Of a stretch of DNA of 64,000 nucleotides, positions 16,894 to 25,265 are shown one piece after another (the first letter of the stretch is position 1; every line of letters begins with the position of its first letter). Source of the stretch: Bradyrhizobium sp. CB1717 (GTDB taxonomy: Bacteria > Pseudomonadota > Alphaproteobacteria > Rhizobiales > Xanthobacteraceae); contig NZ_CP121666.1 of NCBI RefSeq assembly GCF_029714325.1, positions 6,479,001 through 6,543,000 on the forward strand, read 5' to 3'. Below the pieces are notes generated by a model. It was not told the DNA's origin, searched no databases, and saw only the letters and a program-made list of their open reading frames with translations. Position numbers and translations under genes: made by a program.

Positions 16894-18318
16894 TCATGTC
16901 AGCGCCTCCGCGAGAAGACGCGCGACCGCGGCACTGGGATCGGCCTGCAAGGCTGTGGCGAGATCGACCTCCTCCTCGCCCTTGACGCGAATGCGCTTGA
17001 AGGCGAGCTCGGGCGCGCTGACCGGCGCCGTCGCGTCGAGCCCCATCTTGGCGCTGATGCCGTTGTCGGTGGTCGGATCGAGCTTCGAGCCGAGCGCGCC
17101 TGACACAACCATGAGATCGCGGTCGGCCTGGAAGCGCGTCGCAACCGCCCATTCGATCTCCTCGGACGAGGAGATGTCGACGTCCTTGTCCACCACGATC
17201 ACCTGCTTGATGTCGTAGTGCGCGCCGAACGCGCACATCATGATGTTCTTGGGCTCACCGTCATTGGCCTTGTCGATCTTGATCGCGAGATGATAGCGGC
17301 AGGTGCCGCCGCGCGTGAGGCGGACGTCATGCACGTTCGGAAAGCTGCGGCGCAGATGCTGCAGCAGCGTCGCCTCGCGCGGCACGCCGCCGAGGATCAG
17401 ATGCTCGAAACCGCCGCCGACGATGGTGTGGAAGATCGGCTTGGCGCGATGCGTGATCGCATCGACCTCGATCACCTCACGATTGGCGCGTGGGCCATAA
17501 TATTGGGGGAATTCGCCGAACGGCCCTTCCGGCTCGCGCACGCCTTGCAGGATCCGCCCCTCGATCACGATCTCCGCATGCGCGGGCACGCGGACCGAAT
17601 TGGTGCGGCACTTCACGACATCGACGGGCGCGCCGAGCAGCGCACCGGCAATCGCCATCTCGTCCTCGTCGAGCGCTGCGATCGCTTGGGACGCCAGCAT
17701 CAAGGCCGGATGCGCGCCGATGACGATCGCAATCTCCAGCGCCTGCCCCAGCTCCTCGGCAAGGCGGTAATACGAGAAGGTGTGCCGCGGCAGCAGCAGC
17801 ACGCCGATGCGGTTCTTGCCGGAGATCTGGCAGCGATGGATCGAGACGTTCTGCACGCCGGTCTTCGGGTTGCGCGCGATCAGGAGCCCCGCCGTGATGT
17901 AGGGGCCGCTGTCGCGCTCATTGTGCTTGGGCACCGGAAGCTGGCGCAGCAGATCGACGTCCTCGTGAACGACCTCCTGTACCGGCCCGCTCGCGACCTC
18001 GTGCGTCGGCAGCGGATGGCTCGCGGCAGCGAGGAACCGCGGCAGCAGCTGGTCCTCGGTGACGCCGATGGACTCGGCAACCCAGTCGCGGCCGGTAAAG
18101 AGATTCGCGACGACGGGGATCGCGTGCCCGTCGGGGCGTGGAAACAGCACGGCGCTGTCGCGCTCCAGCCGTTTGGCGATGGCGGCGAGTTCGTCCGCCA
18201 GCGCAACGCCCTCGCGCGCAATCGCGAGCTTGCCGCGCTCGGCGAGATTAGCGAGCCAGGCGCGCAGATCGGCGGGCGAGCCCTTCCTCACAACATTGTC
18301 CATTCGCATACCGGTCAT
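16894..18318 (-). CDS. UbiD-family prenylated-FMN-dependent (de)carboxylase
   Basis: A 474-aa UbiD-type enzyme that reversibly decarboxylates aromatic or alpha,beta-unsaturated acids using prFMN and a divalent metal. The acidic active-site segment REPEGPFGEFPQYYG contains the paired Glu residues five apart. The early NVSIHRCQISGKNRIGV segment contributes the metal and Arg sites. The UbiX-type prFMN synthase gene is directly upstream on the same strand with a 16-base gap, which strongly supports assignment. It is not the ubiquinone-pathway UbiD, because the neighbourhood is catabolic. In-frame Met residues at positions 4 and 6 are alternative starts. Confidence 0.92.
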   Translation of the reverse strand: MTGMRMDNVVRKGSPADLRAWLANLAERGKLAIAREGVALADELAAIAKRLERDSAVLFPRPDGHAIPVVANLFTGRDWVAESIGVTEDQLLPRFLAAASHPLPTHEVASGPVQEVVHEDVDLLRQLPVPKHNERDSGPYITAGLLIARNPKTGVQNVSIHRCQISGKNRIGVLLLPRHTFSYYRLAEELGQALEIAIVIGAHPALMLASQAIAALDEDEMAIAGALLGAPVDVVKCRTNSVRVPAHAEIVIEGRILQGVREPEGPFGEFPQYYGPRANREVIEVDAITHRAKPIFHTIVGGGFEHLILGGVPREATLLQHLRRSFPNVHDVRLTRGGTCRYHLAIKIDKANDGEPKNIMMCAFGAHYDIKQVIVVDKDVDISSSEEIEWAVATRFQADRDLMVVSGALGSKLDPTTDNGISAKMGLDATAPVSAPELAFKRIRVKGEEEVDLATALQADPSAAVARLLAEALT

Positions 18319-18334
18319 TCCTTAAGTCTTCTAG

Positions 18335-18955
18335 TCAGGGTGCGATCTTGCGCAACGACGGCGAGCGGCGCTTGAGCGCCTCGTCCTCACCCCAGCGGCG
18401 CACGACGCCGATATCGATGTCGTAGAGGTCGAGTACGCGGCCGACGGTGTGCTCGACCATGTCGTCGAGGCTTTCGGGCTTGGCGTAGAAGGCCGGCACG
18501 GGCGGCGCGATGATCGCGCCCATCTCCGAGAGTGCCGTCATCGTCCGGAGGTGCCCGGTGTGCAGCGGGGTCTCGCGCACCATCAGCACCAGGCGCCGGC
18601 GCTCCTTGAGCACGACGTCGGCAGCCCGGGTCAGCAATGTCGTGGTCACGCCCGATGCGATCTCGGACATCGAGCGCATCGAGCACGGCGCCACGATCAT
18701 CCCGGCGGTGCGGAACGAGCCGCTCGAGATCGCCGAGGCCATGTCATCGATCGCGTGGTTGACGTTGGCGAGCGCCCTCACCTCCGCGATCTTCAGGTCG
18801 GTCTCGTAGGCGAAGGTCAGCTCGGCGGTCTTCGACATCACCAGATGCGTCTCGACGCCGGCATTGCGCAGCAGCTGCAGCAGGCGCACGCCATAGGTGA
18901 TGCCCGAGGCGCCGGAAATGCCGATGATCATCCGCTTGGGGCTGGCGTCCTGCAT
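18335..18955 (-). CDS. ubiX: UbiX-family flavin prenyltransferase
   Basis: A 206-aa flavoprotein that makes the prenylated FMN cofactor of UbiD. The N-terminal Rossmann-type loop IIGISGASGITYGVRLLQLL, the phosphate-binding APCSMRSMSEIASG (about residue 100) and RRRLVLMVRETPLHTGHLRTM are all diagnostic. The start at 18955 (MQDASPKRMIIG) gives the usual family length. A frame-extended start at 19015 would add 20 residues without similarity. It is followed by the UbiD gene. The divergent LysR gene begins 160 bases away, with palindromes between them. Paralogues for ubiquinone synthesis probably exist elsewhere. Confidence 0.92.
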   Translation of the reverse strand: MQDASPKRMIIGISGASGITYGVRLLQLLRNAGVETHLVMSKTAELTFAYETDLKIAEVRALANVNHAIDDMASAISSGSFRTAGMIVAPCSMRSMSEIASGVTTTLLTRAADVVLKERRRLVLMVRETPLHTGHLRTMTALSEMGAIIAPPVPAFYAKPESLDDMVEHTVGRVLDLYDIDIGVVRRWGEDEALKRRSPSLRKIAP

Positions 18956-19043
18956 GTCTTTGGTTTCGCTCCCGTAGATCACGCGCCCTCCGAGGTCCAC
19001 GTTCATCCGCGGCAAGACTAGGCAACCGCGTCCATCATCACAA

Positions 19044-19080
19044 ATAATGATTGATTATGGTATCGATCATCCACGATGAT
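19044..19080. promoter_or_regulatory. Palindromes in the ubiX-LysR divergent promoter region
   Basis: ATAATGATTGATTAT (19044-19058) contains ATAAT/ATTAT arms in a T-N11-A arrangement, the usual LysR-binding core. A second palindrome, ATCATC-CAC-GATGAT (19066-19080), follows 7 bases later. They lie 36 bases before the LysR gene and about 90 bases from ubiX. This fits a LysR recognition/activation site pair controlling both directions (inference). Confidence 0.5.
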
Positions 19081-19115
19081 GGGCGCGATCAAGACCAGCG
19101 ACCAAAGGACACGCC

Positions 19116-20099
19116 GTGGAACTCAGGCAGATGCAATATTTCCTGTGCCTGGCCGAGGAGAGGAACGTCACCCGGGCGGCGCGCCAGCTCAACATCGTGC
19201 AGCCGGCGCTGAGCATGCAGATCGCCAAGCTCGAGGCCGAGCTCGGCCAAAAACTGTTCGATCGCAGCGTCCAGGGCATGACGCTGACCAGCGCCGGCGA
19301 GGCCCTGGCGCGGCTGACGGCGCCGATCGTGCGTGACGCCGAATATGCGCGGCAGGAGATGGCGCAGCTCGGCGGGCGCATCTCGGGTCGCGTCTCGGTC
19401 GGCCTCATCACCTCGGTGGCGCAAAGCACGATGGCGAGGTCGTCGGCGACGGTCGCCAGCCGCTATCCCGAGATCACGCTGTCGGTCTGCGAGGGCTACA
19501 CCGAGACGCTGGTCGACTGGGTCAACACCGGCCAGCTCGATTTCGCGCTGATCAACGTGCCGCGCCGCAAGACGCCGCTCGCCGCCCATCACGTCATGGA
19601 CGAGGAGATGGTGTTTGCCTGCCGCAAGGACGGCCCGATCAAGCCGCCTGCAAGACTGCGTTTCGACCACATCGCCAATGTCGATCTCGTACTGCCCTCC
19701 AAGCGGCACGGCCTGCGCCTGATCCTCGACGAGCACGCCGCCGCAATCGGCATTGACCTGCGCCCGCGCCTCGAGCTCGACACCCTCCCCGCGTTGTGCG
19801 ACGTGATTGCGACCACCGACTTCGCGACGGTGCTGCCGACCATCGCGCTGCGGCAATCGCTGGCGAGCGGCACCATCCGGGCCCATCGCTTCGATGCACA
19901 GAGGATCGTGCGCTCGATCGCCTGGGTGCATCATCCACGGCGTGCGGTGTCGGTCGCGGCCAAGGCCGTGCTCGATGTCATCAGCCACGATCTTGCGCAG
20001 GCCGCGGTCGTTGCCCGAGAGTTTGTGGAGCCATCCTCCGGTGGCAAAAGCTCGTCCTCCCGCAGGGAGGGCCGAAAGCCGCGGAAGCGAGCCAGTTAG
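19116..20099 (+). CDS. LysR-family transcriptional regulator
   Basis: A 327-aa regulator. It begins MELRQMQYFLCLAEERNVTRAA, the LysR helix-turn-helix, with ARQLNIVQPALSMQIAKLE as the recognition helix. It continues as a periplasmic-binding-like effector domain (about 90-300). The basic Ser/Gly/Arg/Lys tail of about 25 residues is unusual for the family. It is divergent from the ubiX-ubiD pair, so it likely controls them in response to an aromatic acid. Confidence 0.92.
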   Translation: MELRQMQYFLCLAEERNVTRAARQLNIVQPALSMQIAKLEAELGQKLFDRSVQGMTLTSAGEALARLTAPIVRDAEYARQEMAQLGGRISGRVSVGLITSVAQSTMARSSATVASRYPEITLSVCEGYTETLVDWVNTGQLDFALINVPRRKTPLAAHHVMDEEMVFACRKDGPIKPPARLRFDHIANVDLVLPSKRHGLRLILDEHAAAIGIDLRPRLELDTLPALCDVIATTDFATVLPTIALRQSLASGTIRAHRFDAQRIVRSIAWVHHPRRAVSVAAKAVLDVISHDLAQAAVVAREFVEPSSGGKSSSSRREGRKPRKRAS

Positions 20100-20196
20100 A
20101 ACCAATCGAGATTGCCGCCGTCTGCGTTGAATCTTGCGATCGCAAGCCGATATTGTCGATAGCACCCATCGCGTCTGGATCCGCCATCCTCCCGCC

Positions 20197-21015
20197 ATGC
20201 CCTTCTTCCAGCTCAACGACGACCATACTGTCCCCGATGATCTCGAGGGCTTCGACCCCGAGACCGTGCCGCGCGCCATCGCCGCCTTCGGCGGCCGCAT
20301 GGCCACCAAGGGCATGGAGCTGGCCATGCACGAGCATCGCAAGGACGAGCTTGTCCTGACCTTGCGGGGCATCGTCAGGCTCGAGGCCGCGCACGGCGTC
20401 TGGATCGTGCCGCCGCGCTGCGCGGTGTGGATTCCCGGTCATGTCCCGCACAGCGTCACCGTGATCGGCGATGTCGAGATGTATTGCCTGTTCGTCGAGC
20501 CGGATGCGGCCCCGACGTTGCCGCGGCAATGCTGCGCGCTGTCAATCTCGCCCTTGCTGGCAAATCTGCTGGAGCACGCGGCCCACATGCCCGTCATGTA
20601 CGACGTCGACGGCGCCGACGGCCGCATCGCCACGGTGCTGCTCGACCAGCTCTCGGCGGCGCCGGTCGAAGAGCTGCGTTTCCCGATGCCTGTAGACGCC
20701 AGGCTGCGCCGGATCGCCAGCGCGATGATGGAAGATCCCTCCGACCGCGCGACGATCGACGATTGGGGCCGGCGCATCGCCGTCGCCCCACGCACCCTCA
20801 CCCGCATCCTGCAACGCGAGACCGGCATGAGCTTTGGCCGCTGGCGCCAGCAGCTGCACATCCTCATCGCACTTCAGCGCCTCGACCAGGGCGCCTCGGT
20901 GCAAACAGTCGCGCTCGATCTCGGCTATGAGGGCGCGAGCGCCTTTGTCACCATGTTCCGCAAAGCGCTGGGCAAGCCGCCGGCGCGATATCTGGCCGAG
21001 CGCCGCGCGCACTGA
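20197..21015 (+). CDS. AraC-family transcriptional regulator with N-terminal cupin
   Basis: A 272-aa protein. The N-terminal half is cupin-like (HEHRKDELVLTLRGIVRL, then W-I-P-G-H-V-P-H). The C-terminal part has two HTH units (DDWGRRIAVAPRTLTRILQRE and VQTVALDLGYEGASAFVTMF) ending FRKALGKPPARYL. The start at 20197 (MPFFQLNDDHTVP) is the first Met with family-like sequence. The frame is open upstream to 20134. It is followed by an O-methyltransferase/flavoprotein pair on the same strand, a plausible target. Confidence 0.88.
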   Translation: MPFFQLNDDHTVPDDLEGFDPETVPRAIAAFGGRMATKGMELAMHEHRKDELVLTLRGIVRLEAAHGVWIVPPRCAVWIPGHVPHSVTVIGDVEMYCLFVEPDAAPTLPRQCCALSISPLLANLLEHAAHMPVMYDVDGADGRIATVLLDQLSAAPVEELRFPMPVDARLRRIASAMMEDPSDRATIDDWGRRIAVAPRTLTRILQRETGMSFGRWRQQLHILIALQRLDQGASVQTVALDLGYEGASAFVTMFRKALGKPPARYLAERRAH

Positions 21016-21120
21016 CCGGAAATCGCAATCGATTGTCCCGTTCGCGGAATGCGGTCGCAGCTGCGATTTCGTATCCAGGCTCCGAAGCGCCGGTCGGCGC
21101 ATTGCAAGGGAGCCGGATAC

Positions 21121-21807
21121 ATGGATTCGATCAGCAGTGGCCTCGTCGCAGACGTCCTGTATCGTCTTCATCAGGAAGCGGAGACCGCCGACGCGCCGCT
21201 GATGCAGGCCTTCGTGAATGAAGGCACGAGCCGCGAAGAGATGATCAGCCAGGCCATCGCGGCCGAGAGCCGCGATCTCAATGAAGTCTACCAGCGGTTT
21301 GGGAACAATTTTCTCAGCGTCTCGCCGCGGTTCGGACGCTTCCTCTATATGTGCGCCCGCGCCTGCAAGGCGACGTGCATCGTCGAATTCGGCTCCTCGA
21401 TGGGCATTTCCGCGATCTACATGGCGGCCGCCTTACGCGACATGGGCGGCGGCCGCCTGATCGGGACCGATCTCGAACCGGGCAAGATCGAGCGGGCACA
21501 GAAGAACGTCGCGGCCGCAGGGCTTGCCGACCTCGTCGACTTCAGACTCGGCGATGCCCGCGAGACGCTCAGCTCCGGCGTCAGTGAGATCGACATGGTG
21601 ATGCTCGACGGCGCCTTCACGCTCTATCTTCCCATTCTCAAGCTGCTCGAGCCGCATCTGAAGCCCGGCGCGCTCATCGTCGGCGAGAACGCGTTCGAGG
21701 AAGCCTCAGGCTATATCGACTACGTCAGAGATCCCCAGAATGGTTACCTCTCACTGTCGCTGCCGTTCGATCCCGGCCGCGGCAACGAACTCACCATCAA
21801 GATCTGA
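21121..21807 (+). CDS. Class I SAM-dependent O-methyltransferase
   Basis: A 228-aa Rossmann-fold methyltransferase of the catechol/caffeoyl-CoA O-methyltransferase type. Motif I is IVEFGSSMGISAIYMAAAL (about residues 81-99). The acidic residue after strand 2 is in GTDLEPGKIERAQ, and the strand 4 motif is IDMVMLDGAFTLYLPIL. The open frame begins upstream at 21049, but the ATG at 21121 starts the family-like sequence. The gene lies 15 bases before the SIP-like flavoprotein gene, so the two are probably co-expressed. Substrate unknown. Confidence 0.85.
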   Translation: MDSISSGLVADVLYRLHQEAETADAPLMQAFVNEGTSREEMISQAIAAESRDLNEVYQRFGNNFLSVSPRFGRFLYMCARACKATCIVEFGSSMGISAIYMAAALRDMGGGRLIGTDLEPGKIERAQKNVAAAGLADLVDFRLGDARETLSSGVSEIDMVMLDGAFTLYLPILKLLEPHLKPGALIVGENAFEEASGYIDYVRDPQNGYLSLSLPFDPGRGNELTIKI

Positions 21808-21822
21808 TCCGGGAGCCAAGCC

Positions 21823-22575
21823 TTGAACGAGTCCGGCCAAGCCCCGCAAATCTCCGAACCATCGGAGGTCCCGCAAGGCCGCGTCACACGCATGTTGCTG
21901 CGATGGCTGATGCGCCCTGCACGCGTCGTGACCGTCGAGACGCTGTCGCCGCACTTTCGGCTCATCGAGCTCGAAGGCGAGGCCCTCAAGGACGTCGCCT
22001 GGACCGCGGGGCAAAAAATCCAGCTCGCGATCGGCGCGGGCCTGAGCGCGCGCACCTACACGCCGATGTCGTGGGACGGGCGCGGCAGGACAAGGCTCCT
22101 TGCTTTTGCGCATGGCGAGGGTCCCGGCGCCCGATGGGCGAGCGGCTTGCGCGAAGGCGATATCTGCCAGTTCTTCGGGCCGCGCCGCTCGCTCGATCTC
22201 GCCGGCTTCGAGGCACCTGTTGTGCTGTTCGGCGACGAGACGTCGTTTGGCCTGGCGGCCGCCTTGCGCGACAATTTGCAGGCAGGTGGCGCACTCCACA
22301 TGTTCGAAGCCACAGATGTCGCAACATCGCAGCAAGTGCTGGAGGCCATCAGCCTCGGCCAGGCGAGATTGATCGCGCGCAGCACCGACGAGGATCACCT
22401 CGCGACCGTCGAAGCGGAAATGCTGCGTCTTGCTGCAAACGGAGCGCATTTCGTCCTGACCGGCAAGGCATCCTCGATCCAGCGCATCAGCCGTGCGCTG
22501 AAAGCCGCGGGCGTCGCATCGTCGCGGATCAAGGCCAAAGCCTATTGGTCGCCGGGCAAAACCGGACTGGATTGA
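21823..22575 (+). CDS. Siderophore-interacting protein-like flavin reductase
   Basis: A 250-aa protein with the SIP/ferredoxin-reductase fold. An N-terminal FAD-binding beta barrel includes LSARTYTPMSWD (the R-x-Y-T flavin motif, about residues 69-80). A C-terminal NAD(P)H-binding domain includes VVLFGDETSFGLAAAL and the final KAKAYWSPGKTGLD, resembling the C-terminal end of ViuB/SIP proteins. Known members reduce ferric siderophores. Pairing with an O-methyltransferase and no siderophore genes nearby leaves the electron acceptor open. Confidence 0.8.
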   Translation: MNESGQAPQISEPSEVPQGRVTRMLLRWLMRPARVVTVETLSPHFRLIELEGEALKDVAWTAGQKIQLAIGAGLSARTYTPMSWDGRGRTRLLAFAHGEGPGARWASGLREGDICQFFGPRRSLDLAGFEAPVVLFGDETSFGLAAALRDNLQAGGALHMFEATDVATSQQVLEAISLGQARLIARSTDEDHLATVEAEMLRLAANGAHFVLTGKASSIQRISRALKAAGVASSRIKAKAYWSPGKTGLD

Positions 22576-22776
22576 GCCTCATCTCGCTCGGACAAGATGT
22601 CGCGCCCACCGCAGAATGAGACGCATTGGTAAGTTTTGAGACGAGCAGGCATGACGACCGCGGCAGCCTGCTCGCTACGGTCCAGGCGCAGAAAACGCGG
22701 CCTGGCTTCATCCCGACTCTTGTCCCGGACGATCCCAGGGCTCGCACAAAGAGACAGTCGGGAGATCCAGTCCGAG

Positions 22777-23817
22777 ATGGCACGGTTCGGTCGCAGCAAG
22801 AACACGGATAACACAGCTGGGCATGCTGACGGTTTTCATCCCGATCGGAGGTCGTTGCTCGCACTCGGCGGCGGTGCCCTGCTCGCCGCGACCGGACTGC
22901 GTTCTGCGCAAGCGCAAGACTATCCCGCCCGCCCGGTCCAGGTGCTCGTGCCCTTTGCCGGCGGCAGCGCCAGCGACGTGATCACACGCATCCTGCTCAA
23001 CCGCATGTCCACGGCACTGGGACAGGCCTTCGTGGTCGACAATCGTCCCGGCGCCGGCGGCAATATCGGCACCGCGGCCGCGGCGCATGCGGCCCCCGAC
23101 GGCTACACCTTGCTGATGAGCACCTCCGGCCCGCTGGCCGCGAACAAGTCGCTCTACAAGGAGCTTCCCTACGATCCGCTGAAGGATCTCGCCCCGATCG
23201 GCCTGTTCGCCACGATGCCCAATGTCATCGTGATCAATTCCAAGCTGCCGCCGAAATCGCTGGCCGAGCTGATCGACTACGCCAAGGGGCATCCGCGCGA
23301 GCTGAACTACGGCACGGTCGGCGTCGGCTCGTCGCAGCATTTGTCGGCGGCCTATTTCGAGCAGCTCACGGGCACCGAGCTCACGCACGTGCCCTACCGC
23401 AACATCGCCGCCTACACGCCGGACTTCATCGCAGGCCAGGTGCCGCTGGGCTTCCAGCTGTTGCCGAACGTCCTCGGCCTGATCAAGAGCGGCGATGCGC
23501 GCCCGCTCGCGGTGGCCAGCGACAAGCGCATGACGGCGCTGCCGGATGTGCCGACCGCGGCCGAGGCCGGCCTCAAAAATTACGAGAGTGCGGCCTGGCT
23601 TGCGCTGCTTGCGCCGGCGAATACCGACAAGGCCGTGGTCGACAAGCTCTACAAGGCGATGATCGAAGCCGTGAACGATCCGAAGGTGCGCGCCCTCTTC
23701 GTCGAACAGGGCGCCGAGCCGCTGGTGATGGACCCCAAAGGCCTGACGGATTACATGACCACGGAAACCACGAAATGGGCCGGGATCATCAGGAAGATCG
23801 GCATCGAGCCGATGTAG
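22777..23817 (+). CDS. Tripartite tricarboxylate transporter (TctC/Bug) substrate-binding protein
   Basis: A 346-aa periplasmic protein. The ATG at 22777 has GGGAG upstream and gives a signal peptide with a twin Arg (DRRSLLALGGGALLA) and an A-Q-A cleavage region. The mature part begins YPARPVQVLVPFAGGSASDV, continues with VVDNRPGAGGNIGTAAAAHAAPDGYTLL, and has VPYRNIAAYTPDFIAGQV, all typical of Bug proteins that bind carboxylates. No TctA/TctB membrane genes are adjacent, which is common for this expanded family. It converges on the dihydropyrimidinase gene. An upstream frame from 22636 lacks a signal-like sequence and is not used. Confidence 0.92.
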   Translation: MARFGRSKNTDNTAGHADGFHPDRRSLLALGGGALLAATGLRSAQAQDYPARPVQVLVPFAGGSASDVITRILLNRMSTALGQAFVVDNRPGAGGNIGTAAAAHAAPDGYTLLMSTSGPLAANKSLYKELPYDPLKDLAPIGLFATMPNVIVINSKLPPKSLAELIDYAKGHPRELNYGTVGVGSSQHLSAAYFEQLTGTELTHVPYRNIAAYTPDFIAGQVPLGFQLLPNVLGLIKSGDARPLAVASDKRMTALPDVPTAAEAGLKNYESAAWLALLAPANTDKAVVDKLYKAMIEAVNDPKVRALFVEQGAEPLVMDPKGLTDYMTTETTKWAGIIRKIGIEPM

Positions 23818-23820
23818 TCA

Positions 23821-23841
23821 GTCACATCGAGCCGATGTGAC
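23821..23841. terminator. Candidate bidirectional terminator hairpin
   Basis: GTCACATCG-AGC-CGATGTGAC forms a perfect 9-bp stem with a 3-base loop between the convergent TctC-type and dihydropyrimidinase genes. No clear T-run follows. Its core CATCGAGCCGATGT is a second copy of the last codons of the TctC gene (23802-23815), so it may have arisen by a short tandem duplication. Confidence 0.45.
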
Positions 23842-23844
23842 CGA

Positions 23845-25254
23845 TCACACCAGGCTCGACTTGCCACGGCTCAGCAGCTCGCCCGCGCCCTTGTCGCCGA
23901 CGATCCTGCCCTGCTCGTAGACGACACGGCCCCGCGCAATGGTCGTGACGGGCCAGCCGGTGACGTCAAAACCTTCCCATGGCGTGTAGTCCGCGCCGTG
24001 GTGCAGGTCGGCCTGCTGGATCTTCTTCCTCAGCTTGGGGTCCCACAGCACGACATCGGCATCGAAGCCGACGCCGATCGAGCCCTTGCGCGGATAGAGG
24101 CCGTAGATGCGGGCGTGGTTGGTCGCGGTCAGCTCGACGAACTTTTGCAACGTAATGCGTCCCTTCGAGACGCCTTCCGAGAACAGGATCGGCAGCCGCG
24201 TCTCGACACCGGGAATGCCGTTCGGCACCCAGCGGAACGAGGTGCGGGCGTTCGGCGTCAGCTTGCCCTTGGGATCGTCGTAGCGGAACGGGCAGTGATC
24301 GGACGAGAAGGTCTGGAACACGCCTGATGTGATGCCCTCCCAGATCGCCTGCTGGCTCTCGGCATCGCGCGGCGGCGGCGAGCAAACATATTTCGCGCCC
24401 GTGATGTCCATGTTCAGGCCCTTCATGTCGTCGGCCGTCAGCGTGATGTATTGCGGACAGGTCTCCGCATGCACCGGCAATCCGCGCTGCTGGGCCCAGC
24501 GCACCTGCTCCATCGCCTCGCGGCCCGAGACGTGCACGATCATGATGGGAACGCCGATCACCTCGGCATGGCTGATGGCGCGATGCGTCGCCTCGCGCTC
24601 GACGGCCTGGGGTCGCGAGGTGCCGTGATAATAGGGCGCAATGTGGCCTTCGCGCTCCAGCTTGCTGGTGAGGAAGCGGATGGCATCGTAGCCCTCGCAA
24701 TGGACCATGACCAGCGCCTCCTCGCGGCGCGCGACCTCGAACACCTCGAGCAGCTGCTTGTCGCTGAGCACGAGGTCGTCATAGGTCATGAACACCTTGA
24801 AGGAGGTGTAGCCGTCCTTGACGAGGGCCGGCAGCTCCTGCCCGAGCACGACCGCGGTCGGATCGGAGATGATGAGGTGGAAGGCCGTGTCGATATAGCA
24901 TTCACCTTCGGCGAGCTTGCGATAGTCCTCGACACAGGTGCGCAGGGACGTGCCCTTCTCCTGCAGCGCGAAGGGCAGCACCATGGTGTTGCCGCCGGCC
25001 GCCGCCGCGCGCGTCGCCGAGGCAAAGTCGTCGGCCATCACCACGTCGGGACCCGAGGCTTGCGAGATGTGGACATGGCTGTCGATGCCGCCCGGCAGCG
25101 CAAGCAGGCCGGTGGCGTCGATCTCGCGCGCCGCGCCCTCGATCCGCTCGGCAATGCTGACGATGCGGCCGCCCTGAATGCCGATATCGGCACGAAACTC
25201 GTCGCTGGCCGTCACGATGGTGCCGCCGCGAATGGCGAGATCGAGCTGGGTCAC
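23845..25254 (-). CDS. hydA: Dihydropyrimidinase (D-hydantoinase)
   Basis: A 469-aa amidohydrolase-superfamily enzyme that hydrolyses dihydropyrimidines or 5-substituted hydantoins to N-carbamoyl amino acids. The metal-binding GGIDSHVHISQ lies near residue 59. A Lys in YTSFKVFMTYDD (about 151) is the carboxylated metal bridge. The HCEGYDAI and IVHVSGREA segments supply the next His ligands, and the Asp ligand is in FSSDHCPFRYDD. I chose the GTG at 25254 (VTQLDLAIRGG) because GGAG lies 8 bases upstream and the protein then starts like the family. The longer ATG frame to 25353 would overlap the upstream decarboxylase-like gene by 88 bases. Confidence 0.92.
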   Translation of the reverse strand: MTQLDLAIRGGTIVTASDEFRADIGIQGGRIVSIAERIEGAAREIDATGLLALPGGIDSHVHISQASGPDVVMADDFASATRAAAAGGNTMVLPFALQEKGTSLRTCVEDYRKLAEGECYIDTAFHLIISDPTAVVLGQELPALVKDGYTSFKVFMTYDDLVLSDKQLLEVFEVARREEALVMVHCEGYDAIRFLTSKLEREGHIAPYYHGTSRPQAVEREATHRAISHAEVIGVPIMIVHVSGREAMEQVRWAQQRGLPVHAETCPQYITLTADDMKGLNMDITGAKYVCSPPPRDAESQQAIWEGITSGVFQTFSSDHCPFRYDDPKGKLTPNARTSFRWVPNGIPGVETRLPILFSEGVSKGRITLQKFVELTATNHARIYGLYPRKGSIGVGFDADVVLWDPKLRKKIQQADLHHGADYTPWEGFDVTGWPVTTIARGRVVYEQGRIVGDKGAGELLSRGKSSLV

Positions 25255-25265
25255 TGATGTCTCCG

